This document shows positions 18,101 to 26,705 of a DNA stretch of 64,000 bases, piece after piece (position 1 is the stretch's first letter; each line of letters begins with the position of its first letter). The translations under genes and the position numbers were made by a program. Origin of the DNA: Streptomyces xanthophaeus (lineage in GTDB: Bacteria > Actinomycetota > Actinomycetes > Streptomycetales > Streptomycetaceae); assembly GCF_000725805.1 (NCBI RefSeq), contig NZ_KL647132.1:596022-660021 (forward strand), given 5' to 3'. The notes under the pieces are model-generated. The model worked only from the letters and a program-made list of their open reading frames with translations. It searched no databases and had not been told where the DNA came from.

Positions 18101-20422
18101 ATCCTCCTCGAAGCCCGAGTTCCACAAGCTGGTCCCGAGGTTGATCAGCGCCTTCGTCAGATCGGGCTGGAAGGCAGCCGGGTTGGCCTCGGCGAGACGG
18201 CGGTACAGCTCGGCGCTCTCTCCCGCGGCGGCCAGGCCCTCCTCCTTGCGGCCCGCCTTGAAGGACACGTGTCCGAGGTTGGTGAGGGACGCGGCGAGGT
18301 GGTGGCGTTCCGCGGCGGGGTCGGCCTCGGCCAGCTGCCGCTGAAGACCGACGGCCTCCCGCATGACGGGCAGTGCGTCCTCGTAGCGGTGCACGGCCGA
18401 CAGCCCCAGGCCGAGATTGCTCAGCAGTCCGGCGAGGCCCGGGCGGTGGGCGGCGGGGTCCGCCCCGGCCAGCTCACGGCAGAGGTCCACGGCTTCCTGG
18501 GTGACGGCCAGCCCCTCGTCGCGGCGGTCGTGGGCATGGAGCCTGGCGCCGAGACTCGTCAGGGACGCCACCAAGGCGTCCCGGTCGGCGGCCGCGCCGG
18601 TACCCGCCAGGGTACGGCTGATGGCGGTCGACTCCTCGGCCGCGGCGAGTGCCTGCTCCTCACGGCCCATCGCGGACAGCCGGCCGCTGAGGTTGTTGAG
18701 CGAGACGGCCAGGTGGCGGCGGTACCCGGGGTCGGCGGCGGCCGCCAGCCGGTTCAGACGGACGGCCTCCTCGGTGGCGACGAGCGCCTCCTGCCTGCGC
18801 CCGGCATTGTCGCGACGCCACGCCAGCGTGCCGTGCAGCCACGCGAGCCGGCCGGGGTCGGTGGTGGCTGCCAGGCGCTGGGGGATGAGGACTTCCGTGA
18901 GGGCGAGGATCCCGATGTCCAGGTCGGCGTGGCGGCCGTTCGGCAACCGGTCCTCGACGGCCTCCAGGACCGACAGCAGCTCGGCGTCGAGGCGGCCGTC
19001 GTACGGATTCGTGCCGCCGAGCTCGGCCAGCGTGGTCAGGGCGGGACTGCCCGCCTCGACCGCCACACCGGGATCGGCCCGCAGGAGCGGATACAGCACC
19101 TTGCGGCCCACGTGCGCCCAGCGGGCGGCGGCCGACGCCAGCATGGTGACGGTGCGCGGGGCCACGACGGACCGGAGCCTGCCTTCTTCCGTCAGAGCGG
19201 CGGGAGCATCGAGGGTCCACGGGTCGGGGTCGTCGCCCGTGATGTCGTGGCCCGGTAACAGCAGGCCGAGGAAGTCCTCTGCGAGCCGGTCGGGATACAG
19301 CGGTTCCAGGACCAGGTCGCGGTCGGCGGGCGGATAACAGAAGCGGTGGTCGGCGATGAGTTCCTGAGGGTCGCCGGGCACCTCCAGCGTCCGCAGGGCC
19401 CTGGTGCCGGTGCGATGGCTGACCGCTCCGGTGAGGGCGGCGGTGAACACCGTCTTGGCCATGGTGGAGGGCCTGGTCCGGAAGTCCTGCCCGTGGACCC
19501 CGGCTTCGGAGAGCCGCTGCCACGCCAGACGCTCGCGGTCCAGGAGGTACGCCGACAACTCGTGCGGCCGGGCAGGAGCCTGCTGACCGCGTGCGTGGGC
19601 GTCGACGGCAGCCAGTGCCGCCATGTGCAGGGTCAGCGTCAGACCGAACTCGCGGTGCTCCAGCGAGCCGGGCGGCCGCACGCCCGAGGCGTCCGGAACT
19701 CCGTACAGATCAGGTGCGGCGTAGCGGTCGCGGGCCGCGGCGAACATGCGGGGCCGGTCCACGGCCAGGTCGGGAAGGAGCAAGTCGTCCACGGCGGCCC
19801 GGCGTTCGCCCAACGAGCCGCGCAGGGCCGCGAACCAGCGGACGGTGCGCCCGATCAACAGCACCCGGGTGGGCCGTTGCTGGTGGAGCAGGGGCTCGGA
19901 CAGCAGGCGTTCCAGCTCGCTGTGCACCCACCGGTCGGCGTAGTCGACGACGAGCAGCACTCCGGCCGCGTCGTCGGGGGAGGCGGCGGCGCCGTGGCTG
20001 ACGGGGGAGAAGCCGGTGGTGGCGCCCCGGAACCCCCCTTGCAGGACGTACCACCGCCGGCCGGACGGGAGCCCCGGATCCCGGGAGCGTTCGGCGAACT
20101 CGGTGGCCAGGCGCGTCTTGCCCTGCCCGCCGGGGCCGTGCAGGAGGAGCACGGACAGCCGTGCACCACCGGCGTCCCGCCACTCCCGCAGCCGCTCCAA
20201 CTCGGCTTCCCTGCCGGTGAAGGGCACGACGTGACTGCGCGCGTCGAGCAGCCGGCTGGGCTGCGCCATCAGCCAGGCCGCGTCGGGTGCGGTCGGGGCG
20301 GGTAACTCCTCCAGCGTGGGATGGCGGGAACCGAAGTAGTTGTTGACCGTCGCCGTCGCGTACGGCCCCTGCGCCCCCGCTCCGCCCGGAGACACCCGCT
20401 GTTCGTACCGGTTCCCCGTCAC
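15155..20422 (-). CDS. NLR-like P-loop ATPase with long TPR array
   Basis: 1755 residues from GTG 20422, overlapping the upstream stop by 4 bp (GTGA). Residues 5-31 carry a Gly/Gln/Asn motif (core GAQGPYATATVNN) matching the C-terminus of the upstream protein. A P-loop (LLLHGPGGQGKTRLA, residues ~96-103) and Walker B (LLVVDYADRW, ~156-164) define a STAND/NACHT-like ATPase. From about residue 540 to the end are roughly 30 TPR units: first about 50-residue, then about 40-residue repeats such as GNALLSMGRAEESILPTQQA. It looks like a sensor/switch protein controlling the small neighbour. A rare TTA codon (19256-19258, residue 389) suggests bldA-dependent translation. Confidence 0.85.
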   Translation of the reverse strand: MTGNRYEQRVSPGGAGAQGPYATATVNNYFGSRHPTLEELPAPTAPDAAWLMAQPSRLLDARSHVVPFTGREAELERLREWRDAGGARLSVLLLHGPGGQGKTRLATEFAERSRDPGLPSGRRWYVLQGGFRGATTGFSPVSHGAAASPDDAAGVLLVVDYADRWVHSELERLLSEPLLHQQRPTRVLLIGRTVRWFAALRGSLGERRAAVDDLLLPDLAVDRPRMFAAARDRYAAPDLYGVPDASGVRPPGSLEHREFGLTLTLHMAALAAVDAHARGQQAPARPHELSAYLLDRERLAWQRLSEAGVHGQDFRTRPSTMAKTVFTAALTGAVSHRTGTRALRTLEVPGDPQELIADHRFCYPPADRDLVLEPLYPDRLAEDFLGLLLPGHDITGDDPDPWTLDAPAALTEEGRLRSVVAPRTVTMLASAAARWAHVGRKVLYPLLRADPGVAVEAGSPALTTLAELGGTNPYDGRLDAELLSVLEAVEDRLPNGRHADLDIGILALTEVLIPQRLAATTDPGRLAWLHGTLAWRRDNAGRRQEALVATEEAVRLNRLAAAADPGYRRHLAVSLNNLSGRLSAMGREEQALAAAEESTAISRTLAGTGAAADRDALVASLTSLGARLHAHDRRDEGLAVTQEAVDLCRELAGADPAAHRPGLAGLLSNLGLGLSAVHRYEDALPVMREAVGLQRQLAEADPAAERHHLAASLTNLGHVSFKAGRKEEGLAAAGESAELYRRLAEANPAAFQPDLTKALINLGTSLWNSGFEEDALAPVEEAVDIQRRLAETHAGAHRAGLAIALSGLGEQLAAAGRAAQALAATREAADLYRQMAEANPTINSPDHARVLSDLAHRLAVEDLREQSLAATQQATDLYHRIAEAHPATDLPDLARSLRNLSWTFVSVGRIEESITSCERAAAAYRQAGDLRQAGEVLSALGRAMIGMRRFEDAVALSERAAALFAGTGDRTPEAAALVNLGNALANAGRGEEAIGVCERAVDIFHETGERYLEAAALTNLSNALTSRKLFAEAAAVSERATAVFEGTGDDRQGQPLHNRGNALLSMGRAEESILPTQQAADIYRDKGDVHNEADSRFNLGDALSRTERYGESADAYERAARLYRESGDTALERRALFRLGTVLLRTQRYEEAATASEQAAALYREAGDRQGEAEALINFSGAGGLVGRLDEAVAAAERAAALCRETDDPRGEADALSNLNEALARAGRFEEAIGAAERALARYLELGNRERERVLLHSLGISLFAVRRFGESVAAYQRELSVCRETGELAGEGPALHGLGTSLVAADRFAEGRSVLEQAAVRYREAGDHKGEGLVLDRLAAALRGLERPDEAITALQGAADAFRSAGDRSGEAQATGELGSALGEAKRHAESMTASRRAADLYHELGDRGHEALALVGLGSALEDQGRFEEAVRHCSRAAALHRESGSHSGEADALRHLGSALAALGRPEESITAWRRSAELCRESGNSQGEALTLYGMGATLLDLGRYEEAVAANQRAAEVFRAVEVAAAEGSALLNLSRGLLKLERFEEAITACGRAAVLQRAIGDRPREAQALYHLGATLLKVGRPEQAVPACREAAAVSTEIGDRSTAGSALYNLLDALLKTQRFEEAVSAGLAAAAAFGAAGGDGAAEVHTLSRLGTGLLESGQKDLAVPVLRQYLTTCRRAGDRSREAQALLLLGATLVDVGQYEEAIGVTERTADLYRALGDTSAVELTLSHRRIALQALGRGGGRSR

Positions 20423-20922
20423 GACTGACCCGTGCTCCCGGGAGTCCGGGTGCCGGGCGCGTAGTGGTGATGGTTCACCGTCACAACGGCCCCGGGGCCC
20501 TGGGCACCGCCGCCGCCGTTGTCCACCCACTGGTTGTAGACGGTGTTCCCGCGCTCCTTCAGCACCTCGCTCAGAGCGTGGATCTGCGCGTCCGCGGAGA
20601 GGTTCTCGGCGAGCAGCCGGCGCAGCAACTCCTCCACCTCGTCCGCACGGTGCGCGTTCGCCGTCAGCACCGCACCGAGCCGGGCCGTCAGCAGGTCGAG
20701 CACGGCCCGTTCCCGCGCCGCGTCACCGTGGTCACGGGCGGCGAGGACGGTGGCGCGCGCCCGCTCCAGCTCCTCCTCGGCGCCGCCCGCCCCTTCGGTG
20801 CGCCGCTCCAGGCCCAGCAGCCGGGCGAAACCGTGCCGGGCGTGGCCCCAGGCGTCCGTGGTCATGGCGGCGACGAGCGTGGTCGCGGCGGTGGCGGCGA
20901 CGGTCACAACGGCAGGATCCAC
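20419..20922 (-). CDS. Putative bell-like effector with C-terminal amyloid-type motif
   Basis: 167 residues from GTG 20922, preceded by GGGAGGGAG. It begins with a hydrophobic Ala/Thr/Val segment (DPAVVTVAATAATTLVAAM), followed by a charged helical region (about residues 40-120). Residues 128-154 carry a motif, with core NGGGGAQGPGAVVTVNHHH, that aligns with residues 5-31 of the downstream ATPase/TPR protein (14 of 27 identical). This matches the layout of bacterial NLR-associated amyloid signalling pairs, in which a helical bell-domain effector with a hydrophobic N-terminus is templated by its NLR and kills the cell. The effector role is inferred. Confidence 0.6.
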   Translation of the reverse strand: MDPAVVTVAATAATTLVAAMTTDAWGHARHGFARLLGLERRTEGAGGAEEELERARATVLAARDHGDAARERAVLDLLTARLGAVLTANAHRADEVEELLRRLLAENLSADAQIHALSEVLKERGNTVYNQWVDNGGGGAQGPGAVVTVNHHHYAPGTRTPGSTGQS

Positions 20923-21055
20923 AGTGCTCTCCCTCCCCGTGGGGGCTCATGCTCCCCGAGAACACTAGTGTGCCCGCTCAGGCATCGACGGGGGGTGGAT
21001 GTCTGAGCGACGACGGGTCCACGGCCCTTCCCCCGAGAGGTGCACGGGACATGCT

Positions 21056-21793
21056 TCAGCCGTCGTGCCCGGCGGTTCGGCGCAGCTTGGCGCGGTGGGC
21101 GAGCGCCTCGACGATGCGCCGCCATGCCGGTGATGCCTCGGAGATCCGCGAAGAGACCAGCTTCAGGTATCCGGCCCGGTCGTCGTCCCGTGCGTGTGCG
21201 ATCTCCCACGCGTCCAGGTCGTCGATGAGCCGGTCCAGGCGCGGATCGTACGGATCCCAGTCGACCGACTGATCACAGGCGAGGTAGAGCCGCGTCGTCT
21301 CGGGGTCGTCGAAGCCGGCGTTCTTCTCCCGTATCCGCTGCGGCATGACCTGCGGATCCAGTGCCTGCATCAGGATCCACGCATCGCGCTCGAGCCGTAC
21401 CCGCCGCTCGCTGACCCCGAGACCGCGCATCCGGTCCAGGACGGCGACCACCTCGGGGGGCAGGACGAGCCTTTCGCCGCTGTCCAGTTCGGCGATGCGG
21501 CGGCGGTATGCGGTGAGACGGTCGATCTTGCGCTGCAGTTCCAGGTCGATGTCGGCGACGGCCGCGGTGAATTCGGCCGGCTGCGCATGCAGCAGTGCGT
21601 CGATCCGGGCCAGGGGCACCCCGGCGTCGGCGAGGGTCCTGATCCGGATGAGGTCCACCGCCGCCTGCGCGCTGTACCTGCGATAGCCGGAGGCATCGTG
21701 CTCGGGCTCGGGCAGCAGGCCGACGTGGTGGTAGTGACGGACGGTGCGCACGCTCACCCCGGCGGTTGCCGCGAGCTGGCCGATCGTGAGCAC
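21056..21793 (-). CDS. MerR-family transcriptional regulator
   Basis: 245 residues from GTG 21793, with AGGAGG just upstream; a TTG further upstream (21817) is less likely. The MerR DNA-binding head is LTIGQLAATAGVSVRTVRHYHHVGLLPEPEHDASGYRRYS, followed by a dimerisation helix (LELQRKIDRLTAYRRRIAEL). The C-terminal ~130-residue helical domain probably senses a ligand. No cysteines are arranged for metal binding. It may control the two nearby hydrolase genes, but no site was identified. Confidence 0.88.
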   Translation of the reverse strand: MLTIGQLAATAGVSVRTVRHYHHVGLLPEPEHDASGYRRYSAQAAVDLIRIRTLADAGVPLARIDALLHAQPAEFTAAVADIDLELQRKIDRLTAYRRRIAELDSGERLVLPPEVVAVLDRMRGLGVSERRVRLERDAWILMQALDPQVMPQRIREKNAGFDDPETTRLYLACDQSVDWDPYDPRLDRLIDDLDAWEIAHARDDDRAGYLKLVSSRISEASPAWRRIVEALAHRAKLRRTAGHDG

Positions 21794-21873
21794 CGTCCTC
21801 CTAGGGCCTTCGTGCAAGGTGGTCGGGTGCCGAGTCTAGTGCTGTGACCCGGTGGCCCTTTCCGGCCCCGCCC

Positions 21874-22003
21874 CTACAGGGTGTTGCAGAAGGTCGGTTT
21901 CGGGCAGGCCGGTGTGGGTGGTTGACCTGCTGTTCCTCCGGTCATGGCGAGGTTGTGCAGGGTGGCGACGGCCTGGACGGCCTGGACGGCGCAGGCATGG
22001 ATG
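21874..22003 (-). pseudogene. Transposase C-terminal remnant (IS scar)
   Basis: The minus strand reads a short open stretch with AVQAVATLHNLAMTGGTAGQ and a terminal CPKPTFCNTL before a stop. ATLHNLA resembles transposase C-termini, but the IS family was not identified. The rest of the transposase and the other end are absent, so this is a scar between the MerR gene and the hydrolase at 22009. Confidence 0.4.
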
Positions 22004-22008
22004 TGCTC

Positions 22009-22722
22009 TCACTCCACGGCAGTATCGAGGAGTATCTGCGCCAGCTCGCGCGGCTGGGAGAACATCGGCCAATGACCGGTGTCCATCTTGACCAGCTGCC
22101 AGCGCTTGCTGTTGAGCAGCTCGGCCACTTCTTCGTCGGGCTCGGCGTCGTCCGGCTCGGCCCCCGGCATCACGCACAGGATGTATGTCGCCGGAAGTTC
22201 ACCCAGCGGCCCCGCCAGCACAGCGGGCTCGGTCAGCGTGGCACCTGGGTGAGGCGTCGAGCCACGCACGAGGCGTGCGATCTGCTCATCGGTGAGACCT
22301 TCGCCGTCGTAATGAGCAGCTGGCGCGAGCGCCCAAAATCCTCCGTTCTCGGCGATCGATGCCTCCACTGCCGCCCCGCCGTCCGGCCAGGCGGAGACGA
22401 ACGACTCGCCGTCAGTTGGAACACTTGAGTCGACGAATACCACGCGGGCCAGTCGGTCACCGATCCGCTCCGCGGCCTGACCGACCGGGATGCCCGAGTA
22501 GCTGTGACCCACCAGGACCACGTCACGCAGATCCTGTCGTTCCACCTCGCCGACGATGTCCTGGACGTGAGTCGCTTGCCCCGCCGGTGCACCCCGCTTG
22601 TCAGCAAGACCGGACAGCGTCAACGGATGGACGCCGTGGCCGGCCGCACGCAGATACGGCACCACGTCGCCCCACGCCCACGCCCCGAGCCGTGCACCTG
22701 CGACCAGCACGAAATTCACCAT
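22009..22722 (-). CDS. Alpha/beta hydrolase
   Basis: 237 residues. An N-terminal strand and oxyanion region (FVLVAGARLGAWAWGDVVPYL) leads to the nucleophile elbow VVLVGHSYSGIP and a terminal catalytic His in MDTGHWPMFSQP. This matches the small esterase/MenH-like alpha/beta hydrolase group common in Streptomyces. Substrate unknown. It lies immediately next to a transposase remnant and is in tandem with another hydrolase (22781-23692), 58 bp apart. Confidence 0.85.
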   Translation of the reverse strand: MVNFVLVAGARLGAWAWGDVVPYLRAAGHGVHPLTLSGLADKRGAPAGQATHVQDIVGEVERQDLRDVVLVGHSYSGIPVGQAAERIGDRLARVVFVDSSVPTDGESFVSAWPDGGAAVEASIAENGGFWALAPAAHYDGEGLTDEQIARLVRGSTPHPGATLTEPAVLAGPLGELPATYILCVMPGAEPDDAEPDEEVAELLNSKRWQLVKMDTGHWPMFSQPRELAQILLDTAVE

Positions 22723-22780
22723 GCCCGCACCGTAACCGGGCAGCCTGACGATCTCCTAGAAAGTATTCTCCATGCAGCAC

Positions 22781-23692
22781 CTAGGGGCGGGCCGCGTCGA
22801 CGACGTCGCGGACGGCCTGGACCACGGCATCGGGGCGGTCGAAGCAGAGCCGGTGGTGGCTGGTGTCGGAGATGATGCGCTGTTCCCCGTTCGAGACCGC
22901 GCTGACCAGGGCCGCGTCCATCCTGTTCTTGCCCTCGTTCATCTCGCGCAACGTCCGCTCCGACGCGAGTACTTGCTGGGCGGGGTCGGTGCCCAGCACG
23001 CTGAGGGCCACCACCGGTACGTCGGGGATGCCCGGGCCGGCCAGCAGCTCGGCGGCGAGGGAGGCCAAGCCCGTGCGTTCGGCGATGCCGGAGGAGGTCC
23101 ATTCGTCACTGGCCTTGGCATCGACCAGCGCTTGCCGCACGTGCTCCGGGTAGTCCGCGAGCAGTTCGGCCCTCATCCTGCGCAGCGCCGGGCGCATCTG
23201 CTCCAGTTGCGCCGCATCGGGCCCCATCTGCTCCACCGCGGCCAGCTTCGCCTCGGGCGGCATGAACGTGTCCCAGTCGCGGTGGAATGCGTCCAGCCAG
23301 ACCAGCCCGGCCACGTCCTGGGGGTACAACTGCGCGAACCGGTGTGCGTAGAAGCCGCCGAGCGAGTGCGGCACCAGAACGAAGGGAGCGGCGACGCCCT
23401 CGGCCCGCAGCAGCTCGCGCAGCTCCGTGGCGACCGCGGTGGCGGTGCGCGGCAGCGGAACCGGATCGCTGTATCCCGTGCCGCCGCGGTCGTACACGAC
23501 GGCCGTGGTGAACCGAGAAACCTCCTGCTGGACACCGAAGTAGTCCAGGCCCACCGCGCTGGCGCCCGGCAGGAACACCACGGCCGGTCCGCCGCTGCCC
23601 GACCGGTGCACGAAGATGCGGCGGCCTTCGATCTCCTGGAAACCTCCGACCGGCGGGGCGAGCCGGGCCGAGGACGTGCTGTTGTCCGTCAT
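22781..23692 (-). CDS. Alpha/beta hydrolase
   Basis: 303 residues from ATG 23692, preceded by GGAGG. Alpha/beta-hydrolase features: PAVVFLPGASAVGLDYFGVQ (oxyanion region), VVYDRGGTGYSDPV, nucleophile elbow VLVPHSLGGFYAH, and the terminal His region DTSHHRLCFDRPD. The cap domain (about residues 140-210) is helical. It is an epoxide-hydrolase/haloperoxidase-like relative with unknown substrate, not closely similar to its neighbour at 22009. Confidence 0.85.
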   Translation of the reverse strand: MTDNSTSSARLAPPVGGFQEIEGRRIFVHRSGSGGPAVVFLPGASAVGLDYFGVQQEVSRFTTAVVYDRGGTGYSDPVPLPRTATAVATELRELLRAEGVAAPFVLVPHSLGGFYAHRFAQLYPQDVAGLVWLDAFHRDWDTFMPPEAKLAAVEQMGPDAAQLEQMRPALRRMRAELLADYPEHVRQALVDAKASDEWTSSGIAERTGLASLAAELLAGPGIPDVPVVALSVLGTDPAQQVLASERTLREMNEGKNRMDAALVSAVSNGEQRIISDTSHHRLCFDRPDAVVQAVRDVVDAARP

Positions 23693-23748
23693 GCGACCAG
23701 CCTCCAACCCTGACGCAGGGGCAGGGTCAACCGCAGGCGCCGTGTCGC

Positions 23749-26529
23749 TCAGCCGGCCGGGACCGTCGAGGTGGGGGTGTTCCAGCCGGAGATCCTCAGG
23801 TGGGGGAGGGATCCGTGCAGGTCAGAGGTCCGGTAGGTGGCCGTGAGCGTTGCCGATTCGCCCGGCCACAGGCTGATCCCGTTGTCGCTCCACCGGATGG
23901 GCAGGACCGGTGTTCCGTTCGCCGACACCAGGTGGAGATCCGTGAGCAGGGCGGGGGTGCCACCGGTACCCGCGTGGCGTACGGTCACGGTCGTCGTGGA
24001 CGTCCCGGAAGCATCTTGCGTCGTCGATCCGACTGCGGTGACGGGCACCTGCCGCATCGTGCGCAGTCCTCGCAGGTCGGCGTAGGACGTCGTGGGCGTG
24101 TGGTACCAGTCGGAGCGGTCGTAGTCGAGCACGTCCGGCCGGGTGGAGAGCCAGTAGACGTTGCGGCTGACCTCGCGCCCGGAGGCGTCGGTGAGGAGCA
24201 GCCGGGCCAGGTGGGTGGTCGACAGTCCCGGGACCGCTGCGGGGACCGCCAGCGCGGTGGTGGCGGCCCCGCCGCCCGCGGCGGTCAGGCCGGTGACCGT
24301 CCGGTCGTACCTGGGTGTGCCGTCGGTGTCGAAGAGGGTGACCCGTGCGGTGAGCCGGGAGGCCGCGGAGTTCTGGTTGTTGACGACCGTCACCGAGCGG
24401 TCGTCGTAGCCGTACTGGATGTGCAGTGGCTCATTGGCCTTCTTCGCCCCGAAGTAGGCCCCGCCCTGGTCGAGGTAGCGGTCCACCAGCTGCCAGTGCA
24501 GGGAGGTCCAGCCGCTGTTGAACATCCAGTAGATGACCCCCGTCGACGGTGCGGAGGCGTCCTTCGCGTTGCGGGAGTAGGCCTCGAACTGGGCGCGGAC
24601 GTTCTCGTACTGGGCGAGCTGCGCGGTGCGCACGTAGTCCTCGAGGCCGGCCGGGGGACCGTAGCGGCCCGTGAGCGCCGCGTCGTACAGGCGCAGCGTG
24701 GAGAACGTCGCGGAGGGGGAGCGGTGGTACTGGGCGGCGGAGGGGTCCTTCCACAGGGCTTCGAGCTCGGCCGGGGACATCATGCGGCGCAGTGTGTCGA
24801 GGGTGGGGACGGCCGGTCCGGCGCTGGTCTCGGAGTTGAAGCCGGTGGCGCCGCCCTCGCGCTTGTCGTACCAGTAGCCGGGCGGGACCCAGTCGTACGG
24901 GCCGGTCATCTTCATCCCGGAGCGGCCGGTGACCGGGGCGGAGGCGTCTGAGGCGGCCGGGACCACCGGGTTGGTCCAGTCGGCGGCCCTCAGTGCGTCG
25001 AGGTATCCCTCCTCGATCTCGGCGTTCGGGGCGGCGTCGCTGCCGATCAGGAAGGAGATGACGCTGGGATGGTGGCGGAGCCGGGCCGCTTCGGCGGCCA
25101 TCGAGGCCTTGGCGACGTGGTGGTCGGCGGTGTCCCACGGCTCGCCGGCTTCGTTGCTGTTGACCTCTCCCTCCCACTTGTCGCAGCACTCCCAGCCGGG
25201 GAGCGTGAGGATCCCGTACCGGTCGGTGAGGTCGAAGAACTCGTCCGGCTCGATGTGACCTTCGAGGCGCAGGGTGTTCAGGCCGAGGTCCAGGGCGTAC
25301 CTGAGGCGGTCCTCGACGTAGGTGGGGTCCCAGCGCAGGAACTGGTCCGGGGACCAGCCGCCGCCCTTGACCAGCAGCGGGCGGCCGTTGATCCGGTACT
25401 GGCGGTCGCCGTCGGCGTTCAGGGGCGCCTGCACGTCACGGATGCCGAAGGCCTCGTGGGCGGTGTCGGAGGTCCGGCCGTCGACCGTCGCGGTGACGTC
25501 GAGGCCGTACAGGGGCTGCCCGCCCATCGAGGCCGGCCACCACACGCGGGGCGCGCGCAGCCGCAGGGCGGGATGGGCGGCGGGGGAGAAGACCACCGTC
25601 TTCGTCTCACGGGGTGCCAGCGTGACGCTGCTGCTCACGGCCGCCGGACCCGCCGTGGCGGACACCGTGGTGATGACGGTGGCCGCCGAGTCGTTGCGCA
25701 CCCGGGCCTTGACGGTGAGATCGGCCGAGGCCATCGAGGGCATGTCCAGGGCGGTCACCACGTGCGCGTCGCGCAGGGCGACCGGCCCGCCCCGGCGGAG
25801 GGTGACGCCGCGGACGAGGCCCATGTTCTCGTCGGGCGGCGGCTGGAGCCAGTCGAGCCAGCCCATGGTGAGGTGCTTGCGCGGGTTGTTGGGCTGGATC
25901 CGGAAGGCGACCGTATTGGTGCCCGCCCCGATCAGGCCGGTGATGTCGAACTCGTGCCGGGTGTACGCGCCCGCGACGGTGGCTGCGCCGGCGAGCCGGC
26001 GGCCGTTGACGAAGACGTCGGCGGCGGAGATCACCCCGCTGAAGTCGAGGTAGGTGCGGGCGGTGGTGTCGGCGACGGTGAAGTCGGACCGGAACCACCA
26101 GGGCACGGCGAAATCGGCGGCCGGGATCCGCTTCAGGTTGACCGAGTAGAAGGGGTCGGGGTGGACGCCCGCGGCCAGCAGCGCCGCGAGGACGGTGGAA
26201 CGGGGTCCGGCCGGGTACCAGCCGGTCGTCCGGAAGCCCGGCCGGGAAACGGCCTCAGCGGGGTCCGCCACCTTCGCCGTCGACTGGATCGCGTACCCGG
26301 CCAGGCCCGTCGCGCTGCCGGGGGCCGATGCCACCGCGGTCGCGGACACCGGGGCCGCAGCCGCCGGCGTCGCGCCCACTGCCTTCGCCGCGGCCGCGGC
26401 CGCGGGCCGGACCGGAGCCGGCTGCGGGTGGGGAGCGGCCCGGGTGGTTCCCGCGGTGAGGGCGAGGAGCAGTGCGGTGACGGCCACGGCGGCGGTCCTC
26501 GCGCGGACGGGGGCGAGGTGGCGCAGCAC
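23749..26529 (-). CDS. csxA: Secreted GH2 exo-beta-D-glucosaminidase (CsxA-like)
   Basis: 926 residues from GTG 26529 (SD CCGGAGG). A Sec-type signal (TAAVAVTALLLALTAGTTRA) and an Ala/Pro-rich region precede the GH2 sugar-binding, immunoglobulin-like and TIM-barrel domains. The barrel has TLRLEGHIEPDEFFDL, an acid/base Asp in FLIGSDAAPN (D498) and a nucleophile Glu in GFNSETSAGP (E567). This Asp-Glu arrangement, about 70 residues apart, is that of exo-beta-D-glucosaminidases, which release glucosamine from chitosan ends. C-terminal beta domains follow. It probably acts outside the cell in chitosan utilisation. Confidence 0.85.
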   Translation of the reverse strand: MLRHLAPVRARTAAVAVTALLLALTAGTTRAAPHPQPAPVRPAAAAAAKAVGATPAAAAPVSATAVASAPGSATGLAGYAIQSTAKVADPAEAVSRPGFRTTGWYPAGPRSTVLAALLAAGVHPDPFYSVNLKRIPAADFAVPWWFRSDFTVADTTARTYLDFSGVISAADVFVNGRRLAGAATVAGAYTRHEFDITGLIGAGTNTVAFRIQPNNPRKHLTMGWLDWLQPPPDENMGLVRGVTLRRGGPVALRDAHVVTALDMPSMASADLTVKARVRNDSAATVITTVSATAGPAAVSSSVTLAPRETKTVVFSPAAHPALRLRAPRVWWPASMGGQPLYGLDVTATVDGRTSDTAHEAFGIRDVQAPLNADGDRQYRINGRPLLVKGGGWSPDQFLRWDPTYVEDRLRYALDLGLNTLRLEGHIEPDEFFDLTDRYGILTLPGWECCDKWEGEVNSNEAGEPWDTADHHVAKASMAAEAARLRHHPSVISFLIGSDAAPNAEIEEGYLDALRAADWTNPVVPAASDASAPVTGRSGMKMTGPYDWVPPGYWYDKREGGATGFNSETSAGPAVPTLDTLRRMMSPAELEALWKDPSAAQYHRSPSATFSTLRLYDAALTGRYGPPAGLEDYVRTAQLAQYENVRAQFEAYSRNAKDASAPSTGVIYWMFNSGWTSLHWQLVDRYLDQGGAYFGAKKANEPLHIQYGYDDRSVTVVNNQNSAASRLTARVTLFDTDGTPRYDRTVTGLTAAGGGAATTALAVPAAVPGLSTTHLARLLLTDASGREVSRNVYWLSTRPDVLDYDRSDWYHTPTTSYADLRGLRTMRQVPVTAVGSTTQDASGTSTTTVTVRHAGTGGTPALLTDLHLVSANGTPVLPIRWSDNGISLWPGESATLTATYRTSDLHGSLPHLRISGWNTPTSTVPAG

Positions 26530-26705
26530 GGGACCTCCGGCAGGGGGACGGGTCCGATCCGGCCCCGAGTCTGACACGCGGGCCCGGGCGACGGCTGCAG
26601 ACAGCCCGGGCCGGGTCACGCGGTCGGAGTACTGCCCCTGCCACAGGTGAACGCGATCGGGGTGAGCGGCCGCGGGGCTGCTGTACTTCCCGGGGGTGGA
26701 GTCAG

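Noticed and set aside
15155..18900. Tandem DNA repeats of about 120 bp
   Set aside because: The periodicity comes from TPR units in the encoded protein; the DNA copies are diverged.
15206..19258. 1350-aa plus-strand open frame
   Set aside because: Shadow of the TPR gene; biased Gly/Val/Arg composition with no domain.
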